Source: Verrucomicrobiota bacterium | GTDB lineage: Bacteria > Verrucomicrobiota > Verrucomicrobiia > Chthoniobacterales > SZAS-18 | Direction: 5' to 3' | Assembly: GCA_019241085.1 (NCBI GenBank) | Contig: JAFAXH010000084.1 | Span: 1 to 41,993, forward strand | Length of the DNA: 41,993 nucleotides | In this document: positions 26,120-33,448 of the stretch, one piece after another | How the letters are laid out: each line of letters opens with the position of its first letter | Position numbering within the stretch: position 1 is the stretch's first letter | Notes under the pieces: model-generated | Seen by the model: only the letters and a program-made list of their open reading frames with translations | Told to the model about the DNA's origin: nothing | The model's database searches: none | Position numbers and translations under genes: made by a program

Positions 26120-27285
26120 CTTTTTTCGCCGCGATAAATCGCCAGACAACGCGCCACGACTGCCGGCCAGGAAAACTCCGTCAACGCACGCCGCCGGCCG
26201 GCTGCACCCATTGCCTTGGCTTGGTCTGGATGATCGCGCAGCCAGCGAATTTTTTCCTGCAACGCCGCGGGATCGTTCGGCGGCACGATGAAGCCGGTTT
26301 CAACATCGACGACGATTTCCGGCATGCTCGCCACCCGGGTGCAGATCGCGGGCCGTGCGCACGCCATGCCTTCGAGCAGCGTCTGGCCGAGCAACTCGGG
26401 CACGAGGCTTTCGCTGCCGCTGCCGCAGCTCGGCCGATACACGCTCGGCAGCACGATGCAAAGCGCGCGGCGATAGGCGGCGATGAGTTCGTCGTCCGAG
26501 CATTCCGTGCGAAACGTCACGGGCCGGCCGGCCGCAAGGCGTTTGAGGAGCTCGAAGTGCGCCGCGTCGTAAGGTCGGCCGATGATTTCCAGCGGCGGTC
26601 CAGCGGGCACGGTGGCGGCAATCAAGTCGTCCACGCCTTTGTGGGGAAACAACCGGCCGACGAAGAGCGCGGGTGCGTTGTCACTGATCGCGGGATCTTC
26701 TGGCGCGGGCGAGAATTTTTCTCCATCCACGCCGCCGAGAATGACATGGCCGCACGGCGACTCGGCGTGGCCGCTCACGCGCCGGCTGTATTCCGAAATG
26801 TGCAGATGCCCGTGATACCAGCGGTCGGTCGAAACGTATCCCGAAATGTCCCAGCCGCCGCCGCCGAGGTCGGTGGTGAAAACGCGCTTGCGCGTCAGGC
26901 GTCCCGCCAATGCGGCGAGGCTGCTGGCCAAGACATGGGTTTGGTGACAATGGATCACGTCGGCGCGCAGTAACTCGGGCAGCAGGCGCGGGGAAAACGG
27001 ATTCTGCCGTTGGCCGCGCACCCGCCACGCGCCGGACAAAACCCGGATGCGCAAGCCGCCGAGGTCGGCGCGGATTTCGTCGCGTTCCCTTGGGCCGCAG
27101 GCCAGCAGAGTCGTCGGCACGCCGGCCGCGGCCATGTGGCTGGCCAACTCGAAAACATATCGCTCCGCGCCGCCAAGGGTGCCTTCGTCGCGGTCGAAAA
27201 GCGCCGGCACGAGGTGCAACACGCGCGGGAATGAACCGTCTGTCGCCGCAGTCGTGCGGCTGCGCCGGCTTGCTGCGTTTTTCAT
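26116..27285 (-). CDS. Glycosyltransferase family 4
   Basis: A 389-residue GT4-type enzyme. The ATG at 27285 forms an ATGA overlap with the upstream polymerase gene. N-terminal RVLHLVPALFDRDEGTLGGAERYVFELASHMAAAG has the GGAERY glycine loop. DVIHCHQTHVLASSLAALAGRL, FTTDLGGGGWDISGYVSTDRWYHGH, ILGGVDGEKFSP (linker), ALFVGRLFPHKGVDDLI (GR..PHKG) and VLPSVYRPSCGSGSESLVPELLGQTLLEGMACARPAI follow. The last motif carries an extended E-SLVPELLGQ-TLLE loop that is a little longer than in most relatives. It is the last gene of a five-gene minus-strand operon beginning at 32486. Confidence 0.9.
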   Translation of the reverse strand: MKNAASRRSRTTAATDGSFPRVLHLVPALFDRDEGTLGGAERYVFELASHMAAAGVPTTLLACGPRERDEIRADLGGLRIRVLSGAWRVRGQRQNPFSPRLLPELLRADVIHCHQTHVLASSLAALAGRLTRKRVFTTDLGGGGWDISGYVSTDRWYHGHLHISEYSRRVSGHAESPCGHVILGGVDGEKFSPAPEDPAISDNAPALFVGRLFPHKGVDDLIAATVPAGPPLEIIGRPYDAAHFELLKRLAAGRPVTFRTECSDDELIAAYRRALCIVLPSVYRPSCGSGSESLVPELLGQTLLEGMACARPAICTRVASMPEIVVDVETGFIVPPNDPAALQEKIRWLRDHPDQAKAMGAAGRRRALTEFSWPAVVARCLAIYRGEKS

Positions 27286-28943
27286 CGGCGACTGCCGGCG
27301 GCCGGAATTGCCGGCGGCACCTTCGGCACGAGGCGCCGTCGCGCGACCCGGATGCGCGCGATCCAGTCCGGCACGCGACGAGGCTGCGCGCCGGGAGTGG
27401 TGGCCGTGGGGTTCCCGGTATTTCGCGCTGCCGCGTGCAGCACGGCGGTGAGCAGCCAGAAAAGAATGCCAAGCTGGTTGTTGAACACCGGGCCGGCAAA
27501 CGTTTGGCCGACGACGAGCAGGTTCAGGCAAAAGACAATCTGCGCGGAGCGGACGATTTTCTCGTCGGGATGCCGCGCCGCGATGGCGTAGGTCGAGCCC
27601 ATCGCGATGAGCAGCGCGCCGCCGTAAAAAATCCACATCGGCACGCCGCCATCGTAGAGCCAGCCGGTGAGTTGCACCTCGGCGTAAAGATTATTTTCTG
27701 CATCCGGGTTGCCGAAATAAAGGTTCATCATGCCCCAGCGGCCCGGCCCGGCGCCGAGCGGATATTGCCAGAGATAATCTTCAAAGGTTGCCGCAAAAAA
27801 GCCGCCGCGGTTTTCTTGGAAATTTTCCACCATGCCGCCGGCACCGCCTTCCGCGAGGCCGAGAAAGCGCTCGGAAACCTCCTCGCCGCCAATGCTCACC
27901 GCCCACACGAAGGCCGCGCCGACGACCACCGCGCAGCCAATCAGCAACCGCGCGCTGTCCGCCGTGCGCCCGCGCCGCAACCCGAGGCACGCGGCGCCGA
28001 GGATGGCGACGAGCAGCATGAGGAAAAACGAGCGCACCTGGCAAAGATAGAGCACGAACAATCCGACCGCCGCGACGGCCGCACAGGCGAGGCGCACGAA
28101 CCAGCGGGTGCGCGGGCGATTCAAAAAAATGAGCGCGACGAGCGCCGCCGCAACGCCACCGGTGGCCGCGCCCCCGGGCACGTCGGACAAACCTGGCGGA
28201 CGAAAGATGGTCTGCCCCGCGGTGCCTTCGTAGGAAAGCGAGCCAAGATAATCTTCGGAAAGCAACGCGCTGAAATCCCGCGGCAAAAAGATGTCGGGAT
28301 AAAATACCTGCAGCGCGCCGATGACCGCGCTCAAGCCGTAGCAAAACAGCAAAAGCCAGAGCAGGCGCTCCAGCCGTCCAGCGTTCACGGTGCAACGCGT
28401 CGCCCAGAAGAGCGGCGCCGCAATGCAGATTTGGAAAATCAGTTGCGCGACACCCGCGGCGAGCGGTGTGCTCGGGTGCAGGAGGTTCAAGCCGAGGACG
28501 ACCAGCGCGCCCAACAGCCAGGGCGCTGCGGGATGTTGCCAGGCATTTCCAGCCGGGCCTTTTGCCAGGCGGGCGGACGGCAGCAACAACAGCGCGCCGC
28601 TCATCAAATACGGAGCGGCGCGCACGAAGAAACGGATCGGTTGAGTGCCCGGCAGCAGCAGCACTCCAAAGGACAAGAGCTGCACGACGATGAACACTTC
28701 GAGCACTCCAAAATTCTCTGCCCACCGCCAGCGTGTTGCCCCCGCTCGCTTCCGCAACCAAGCCGCCCGCGCCCGGCGCCACGGCGGCGGAAGCGTAGTC
28801 GCCACGACCAGGGGTGGCTGGACCTTGGCAGCCGCCGCTTTGGCAGACGCGCCCACCACCGCCAGCGCGCCGCGATCTTCGCGGGCATGACGCGAGGGTG
28901 GCGCGAGGCGCTTCGGTGGAATTTTACTGCGCGGACCTGTCAT
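27282..28943 (-). CDS. O-antigen polymerase/ligase family membrane protein (Wzy/WaaL-like)
   Basis: A 553-residue polytopic membrane protein. The ATG at 28943 has a good Shine-Dalgarno (GGAGAG, spaced about 5 nt) and overlaps the upstream gene by 20 nt. After a basic cytosolic N-terminus of about 80 residues come about 10-12 membrane helices, such as FGVLEVFIVVQLLSFGVLLL, PWLLGALVVLGLNLL and LFVLYLCQVRSFFLMLLVAILGAACLGL. A large periplasmic loop (VSIGGEEVSERFLGLAEGGAGG...FEDYLWQYPLGAGPGRWGMMN) has the G-x-G-x-G and R-S-x-x arrangement of the Wzy_C superfamily. It polymerises or ligates lipid-linked glycan repeats on the periplasmic face. A second such protein is encoded at 36185; which is polymerase and which ligase is not decidable here. 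Confidence 0.82.
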   Translation of the reverse strand: MTGPRSKIPPKRLAPPSRHAREDRGALAVVGASAKAAAAKVQPPLVVATTLPPPWRRARAAWLRKRAGATRWRWAENFGVLEVFIVVQLLSFGVLLLPGTQPIRFFVRAAPYLMSGALLLLPSARLAKGPAGNAWQHPAAPWLLGALVVLGLNLLHPSTPLAAGVAQLIFQICIAAPLFWATRCTVNAGRLERLLWLLLFCYGLSAVIGALQVFYPDIFLPRDFSALLSEDYLGSLSYEGTAGQTIFRPPGLSDVPGGAATGGVAAALVALIFLNRPRTRWFVRLACAAVAAVGLFVLYLCQVRSFFLMLLVAILGAACLGLRRGRTADSARLLIGCAVVVGAAFVWAVSIGGEEVSERFLGLAEGGAGGMVENFQENRGGFFAATFEDYLWQYPLGAGPGRWGMMNLYFGNPDAENNLYAEVQLTGWLYDGGVPMWIFYGGALLIAMGSTYAIAARHPDEKIVRSAQIVFCLNLLVVGQTFAGPVFNNQLGILFWLLTAVLHAAARNTGNPTATTPGAQPRRVPDWIARIRVARRRLVPKVPPAIPAAGSRR

Positions 28944-31209
28944 CAACTCTCCGGGGACGGAGGGCTTCTTCGAGTAATTCCTCGTAGCGGTCAATCGTCT
29001 TCTCCAGCGAAAGCTCAGCCCCGCGGCGCAACCCCGCCGCCAACAGCCGTGCCCGTTCGTCCGCGTCGCTGAGCAAACGCACGAGGGCCGCGGGGAATGC
29101 CGCGTCGTCCGCGAGCACGCCGAATTGGCCGTCGGCGAGGACTTCGCGGCTGCCGGGATTGGGCGTCGCCAGGACGGGCGTGCCGCAAGCCATCGCTTCG
29201 AGATACGGCAGGCCGAAGCCTTCGTAAATGCTCGGGGAAGCGAGCAGCCAGCTTTCTTGATAAAGCCGCACCAACATTTCTGTTGGCACGCCCGGCCGGT
29301 AGGCGACGCCCGCGGCAGCCGGACCGGCCGGGCCGACGCAGGTCAGCGTGGCTTCGGGCCAGCGTGGCAGGACGGTGGCAGTGAACCATTTCACCAGTTG
29401 CGCGCCTCGTTTGCGCCCGTCCGGAGTGCCGACGAAGAGCACACTCGGGTGCGGCGTTTTCCCTTTCTCAAGATAGGGCGACGGGATGTGGAGCGACGTG
29501 TCCACGCCGTTGGGAATGACGCGGCGGACCAGCGGATTCCAGCGCCGCGTGTTGGCGCTCACGCCGACCGTGAACGGCTGCGTCGCTCCGGTGAGGATTT
29601 CTTGCAAATAAACGCCGAGCTGCGCGAGGAAACGCCACGGCGAACGCGCGCTCAGCGCTTCGGCGAAGGCGCTGCCGTGCATGACGCGCACGACGCGGCG
29701 CGCGCCCCAGCGCAATGGCAGCAGCAAACTGTCGCCGTGCGCAATGACGCACTCAGCATCGCCCCGCGGCACGAGGAAAAAAAGCACGTTGCCGAGATAA
29801 CCCATCGTGAGCCGGAGACCGACCCGGTTTTCCGCGAAGCGCCGCCACGGTAGCGGGCGATGGGCGTAGAGCGCGCCGGTCGGCGGGTCGTCGTGGCTCC
29901 AAACCGTGACGGCGTGCCCGCGTTGCGCCAAGCCTTGCGCGAGGTCGTGCGCGACGCGCGTAATGCCGCCTCGGCTTTTGCCAGGCGTGGGCAAGCCGTA
30001 GGTGAAAACGGCGAGTCGGCGGCGTGGCTTTTTTTTAAGGACGTGCGCGGCGAGCAGTTCGCAGAGACGGGGCAGCACGCGGGCAGGGGAGCAGAGCGCG
30101 TCGGCGTGCGCCGGGCCGGCGGCGCCGAGCTTGGCGCGCAAATTCGGTTGCTCGATCAAATCGCGCAACGCCGCGGCCAGCGCGTCGGCGTCGGCGGGCG
30201 GCACGAGCCGCGCGCAAGTGGCGTCGAGGATTTCCAAGGCGCCGCCGTGCGCCGCGGTGACGACAGGCAGCCCGGCGTAGAGTGCTTCCACGAAAACAAT
30301 GCCGAACGGCTCGGGTCCGGTGTTGGGCTGACAAAAAATGTCGGCTGCGGCGAGCAAGCGCGGCACGTCGTCGCGCTGACCCAAGAAACGAACGCGGTCG
30401 GCGATCCCGAGCCGCGTTGCCAACGCGCGGAGTTCCTCCAAAAAAGCTGCCTCCGCCGGCCGTTGCGCGCCGCCGGCAAACCACGCCGTCCAGCCTGGCA
30501 CGGATCGGAGTTTGGCGAGGGCTTCAAGGTGCAAGCGATGGCCTTTCCACGGCTCGGAGCGGCTGACTTGGAGGACGATGATTTCGTTTTCCCGGACGCC
30601 GAGTTCAGCACGGATTTTCAGGCGTTCCGCGGGGGTGGGCGCAGTCCGCGCAGGCACCGGAATCGGCAGCACCTCGTGCGGCGGCGTGCGGTGTGGAAAT
30701 AAATCCGGCAACGTGCGCGCCGTGAAGCCGCTGTTGATGATCGCCAGGTCAGGCGGATGCCGCGCGGCCCAGCGTTCCACCCACGGCCGTCGGCTGGGTT
30801 GCGCCGCTGATGCTGCGTCGGCGTGCATCCAAAAAACGAGCGTCAGGCGCGCCTCGCGGATGATGGGAGCAAAAAGTCCCAGCGTCCAAGGCATGTGGCA
30901 AATCACAATGCCAGGTCGGTCTGCGCGCAGAAACGCCGCGAGCCGGCGCCGCGCCTGCCAGACCTGCCAGAGATAACGCACTTGCACGGGGCCGAAGATG
31001 GCAGGTGGCGTGCCCGCAGCCCGCAGTTCGTCGGCACAACGTCCGGGAAACACGAGGCCGAAACATGGCTCCAGCGCCGGGCAGGCAGCGCGTTCGCAAG
31101 CCAAGCTGCGAAACAGGGTCTCCACGCCGCCGTAGAGATTGCCCGAGCCGAGGTGCAGCACGCGCAACGGCGGCGCCGGGGACGCGGATGAGATGGTCGA
31201 TGGGGTCAT
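28924..31209 (-). CDS. Bifunctional protein: two fused family 4 glycosyltransferase domains
   Basis: A 761-residue protein, about twice the GT4 length. The ATG at 31209 overlaps the upstream stop as ATGA; the open frame further upstream is antisense noise. Domain 1 (about 12-385) has LRVLHLGSGNLYGGVETLFRSLA, GIVICHMPWTLGLFAP, LAIINSGFTARTL, VLQVSRSEPWKGHRLHLEAL and PNTGPEPFGIVFVEALYAGLPVV. Domain 2 (about 398-745) restarts with RRLAVFTYGLPTPGKSRGGITRVAHDLAQGL and continues with VRVMHGSAFAEAL, VGVSANTRRW, VIPNGVDTSLH, VLFVGTPDGRKRGAQLV and [25 protein letters not shown]. Both domains keep their E-x7-E pairs, so both may be active. The product would add two sugars in succession, or one alternating linkage (inference). 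Confidence 0.9.
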   Translation of the reverse strand: MTPSTISSASPAPPLRVLHLGSGNLYGGVETLFRSLACERAACPALEPCFGLVFPGRCADELRAAGTPPAIFGPVQVRYLWQVWQARRRLAAFLRADRPGIVICHMPWTLGLFAPIIREARLTLVFWMHADAASAAQPSRRPWVERWAARHPPDLAIINSGFTARTLPDLFPHRTPPHEVLPIPVPARTAPTPAERLKIRAELGVRENEIIVLQVSRSEPWKGHRLHLEALAKLRSVPGWTAWFAGGAQRPAEAAFLEELRALATRLGIADRVRFLGQRDDVPRLLAAADIFCQPNTGPEPFGIVFVEALYAGLPVVTAAHGGALEILDATCARLVPPADADALAAALRDLIEQPNLRAKLGAAGPAHADALCSPARVLPRLCELLAAHVLKKKPRRRLAVFTYGLPTPGKSRGGITRVAHDLAQGLAQRGHAVTVWSHDDPPTGALYAHRPLPWRRFAENRVGLRLTMGYLGNVLFFLVPRGDAECVIAHGDSLLLPLRWGARRVVRVMHGSAFAEALSARSPWRFLAQLGVYLQEILTGATQPFTVGVSANTRRWNPLVRRVIPNGVDTSLHIPSPYLEKGKTPHPSVLFVGTPDGRKRGAQLVKWFTATVLPRWPEATLTCVGPAGPAAAGVAYRPGVPTEMLVRLYQESWLLASPSIYEGFGLPYLEAMACGTPVLATPNPGSREVLADGQFGVLADDAAFPAALVRLLSDADERARLLAAGLRRGAELSLEKTIDRYEELLEEALRPRRVDDRSAQ

Positions 31210-32486
31210 CTTGCGGCGAGAACTTCGTCGTAAATTGTCGTCAGCTCTTCCGCCAGACGGCTGCGCGAAAAGCGTTGCTCCGCGGCTGACCGGCCGGCCT
31301 TTCCCAACCGTGCGCGCAACTCCGGGACTTCCGCCAACCGCGTGATGGCCGCAGCGAGGGCCGCTGCATCGCCCGGCGGATGCGCCAGGGCTTCCCGCTC
31401 GGGAACGAAAAGCTCGCAGGCACCGCCGCCCGCGCTGGCCACGACGGCCCGCCCGCACGCCATGCCTTGCGCGATGACCAAGCCGAATGGCTCCGGCCGG
31501 GTGCTGGCGTGAACCACGATGTCCAGCGCCCGCAACGCCGCCGGCGCGTCGTTGACAAACCCGGTGAAACCCAAGTCGCCTCGTTTTAGCGCATCCGCTC
31601 CGAGCACGCCGGAAGCGAGTTCTTCCAAATCTTCGCGCGTGTGCTGACTGCCCGTCGTGGCGTAAATCGGTCCGCCGATGATGTAAAACCGCGCACGCAA
31701 TCCGTTGGCCAAACAGTGCGCCGCCGCCCGCAGAAAAGTCCCGTGTCCTTTCCAGAAAGCGAAGGTTGCCACGAGGCCGATGCGCAACAGAGCCGGGGAA
31801 TTTGTTGAAGAACCGCTCGCCGCCGGCAGCCCAGCCAAAGCGTCGAGATCAAGCCGCGGGCCGTCCGGCGTGAAGCGGTCGAGATCAATGGCATTGCGCA
31901 CCGTTCTGATCGGCACGCGGGCCGGCAAAATTTCACGGGCATCTTGCGCCACGCTGTCGGAGATGGCCACTGCGGCAGCGCAACGTTTTCCCAAAGCTCG
32001 AAGAATCGGCGCCATCGTTGCGCGGCTGCCGAGATAATCGTGCAGGTGCCAGAGCAGCGGCACGCGGCGAGCGCCGGGCAAGGCTAGCGCCAGCGCGCCG
32101 AGCGCGTGTGTTTTCAGCCCGTTGGAATGCACGAGGTCCGGCCGAAGAACACGCAGCCGGTGGCGCAATCGACAGACCCATCCTAGGCTCGCCCATACGC
32201 TGAGCAGCAGCCGTCCGCGCGAGGCAGCGCCGGTTTCACCCAAGGCTCGGACCGTTGGAGGCAACGACAAGACTTCCGCGTGAACGCCGAGCGCGCGGGC
32301 GTTGTCCAACAGCGGCCCGTCCTCGGCAGCGATGAGGAAAAATTCCCAAGCCGGCTGCGCCGTTCGCAAGGCGGCGAGCAGGTCGAGGAGCACTGCCTCC
32401 GCACCGCCGCCCTGCGCGGCTGGGCTGAGGAAAACGATCCGACGGAAGCGGGGGCTTTCTTTTACACAAACGAGTCTCGGTTGCAC
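31206..32486 (-). CDS. Glycosyltransferase family 4
   Basis: About 426 residues, first gene of the five-gene minus-strand operon. The start is uncertain: a GTG at 32486 leaves 66 nt to the divergent ATG at 32553, and no in-frame ATG lies near. Features: RIVFLSPAAQGGGAEAVLLDLLAAL (GGGAE glycine loop), RPDLVHSNGLKTHALGALAL, VPLLWHLHDYLGSRATM, AVAISDSVAQDAREIL, VRNAIDLDRFTPDG (linker), IGLVATFAFWKGHGTFLRAA, YIIGGPIYATTGSQHTREDLEELA and VHASTRPEPFGLVIAQGMACGRAVVAS. In the last motif, the second Glu of E-x7-E is replaced by Gln (PEPFGLVIAQGMA). That is a variant in part of GT4 and could affect donor handling. Confidence 0.87.
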   Translation of the reverse strand: MQPRLVCVKESPRFRRIVFLSPAAQGGGAEAVLLDLLAALRTAQPAWEFFLIAAEDGPLLDNARALGVHAEVLSLPPTVRALGETGAASRGRLLLSVWASLGWVCRLRHRLRVLRPDLVHSNGLKTHALGALALALPGARRVPLLWHLHDYLGSRATMAPILRALGKRCAAAVAISDSVAQDAREILPARVPIRTVRNAIDLDRFTPDGPRLDLDALAGLPAASGSSTNSPALLRIGLVATFAFWKGHGTFLRAAAHCLANGLRARFYIIGGPIYATTGSQHTREDLEELASGVLGADALKRGDLGFTGFVNDAPAALRALDIVVHASTRPEPFGLVIAQGMACGRAVVASAGGGACELFVPEREALAHPPGDAAALAAAITRLAEVPELRARLGKAGRSAAEQRFSRSRLAEELTTIYDEVLAAR

Positions 32487-32552
32487 AACAAGAGGCTTGA
32501 ACGTTTTCAAGAAATGCGTATTCGTCCGGTCGCGCCCCCGGTAGATTGTTCC

Positions 32553-33356
32553 ATGATTCAGGTCGTTGCCGCGCGTTTTTTTCTCAAACCTCCCACCGTG
32601 CCGCCTTTGTCGTCCTTCACCCACTCCCATCCATTCCGCCGGCAAGCTCTCCCGCGCCGGATCGCAGCATTTTTCCTCACCACCTGGCTCGCATTTGCCG
32701 GCCACGTGGCACAAGGCCAAGGCACCGCCGCTTCGCCTTCGCCTGCGGTGGCTTCTGCGACGCCTACGGCTGGGAGCAGTGGCGCCGCGACGCCTACCAC
32801 GGCGACACCCACGGTGGCGGCACCGGCAGGATACATCCTCGGCCCGGATGACCAGGTGGGCGTGGAAGTTTTCGGCGAGGACGACCTGCGCGCGGCGGCG
32901 CGGCTCAATTCCGAAGGCTCGATGAGCCTGCCCCTGCTCGGCCCGGTGCGGCTGGCTGGCCTGACCACCTCTCAGGCGGCGGCGCGGATCACGGAGCTGT
33001 TGCGCAAAGATTATCTGGTCAACCCGCGCGTCAGCGTTTCGCTGCTCGGTTACGCCAAGCGGCGTTTCACGGTGCTCGGCCAGGTGAATCGGCCCGGCTC
33101 CTACGACATGCCCGATGACGCCGCCGTGCGCGGCGGGATCGACTTGCTCGAAGCCATCGCGCTGGCGGGCGGTTACACGCGCATCGCAGCGCCCAGCCGC
33201 ATCACCGTGGTGCGCCGCAGCACCACGAGCGGTCCCTCCGAAACCATCCGAGTGGACGCCCGCCGTCTCGCCAAGGGCGGGTCCGGCCGCAACGGCGAGG
33301 GTGGGTTTCTCGTGAAAGCCGGCGACACGATCACGGTGGACGAGAGCATTTTTTAA
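32553..33356 (+). CDS. Polysaccharide export protein (Wza/OPX family), short form
   Basis: A 267-residue periplasmic/outer-membrane export protein. The ATG at 32553 gives a signal peptide (RRIAAFFLTTWLAFAGHVAQGQ). There is no lipobox cysteine, unlike E. coli Wza. A Ser/Thr/Pro/Ala linker (about 58-92) precedes the poly_export domain (YILGPDDQVGVEVFGEDDL ... SMSLPLLGPVRLAGLTTSQAAARITELLRKDYLVNPRVSV) and one SLBB domain (RFTVLGQVNRPGSYDMPDD ... LLEAIALAGGYTRIAAPSRITVVRR). It ends soon after, so the C-terminal amphipathic helix that forms the Wza outer-membrane pore is missing. Exit through a separate barrel, such as the protein at 13616, would be needed. It is divergent from the GT4 operon and 92 nt upstream of the Wzc-like gene. 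Confidence 0.9.
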   Translation: MIQVVAARFFLKPPTVPPLSSFTHSHPFRRQALPRRIAAFFLTTWLAFAGHVAQGQGTAASPSPAVASATPTAGSSGAATPTTATPTVAAPAGYILGPDDQVGVEVFGEDDLRAAARLNSEGSMSLPLLGPVRLAGLTTSQAAARITELLRKDYLVNPRVSVSLLGYAKRRFTVLGQVNRPGSYDMPDDAAVRGGIDLLEAIALAGGYTRIAAPSRITVVRRSTTSGPSETIRVDARRLAKGGSGRNGEGGFLVKAGDTITVDESIF

Positions 33357-33448
33357 TGGTCGGCCAATCTGTTTTTTATCGGGATATTCCAGCAATTTAA
33401 GCACGTCGGCCAGCCGCTCCTTTTTTCCAGCGGCACCCGTCCCAAGGT

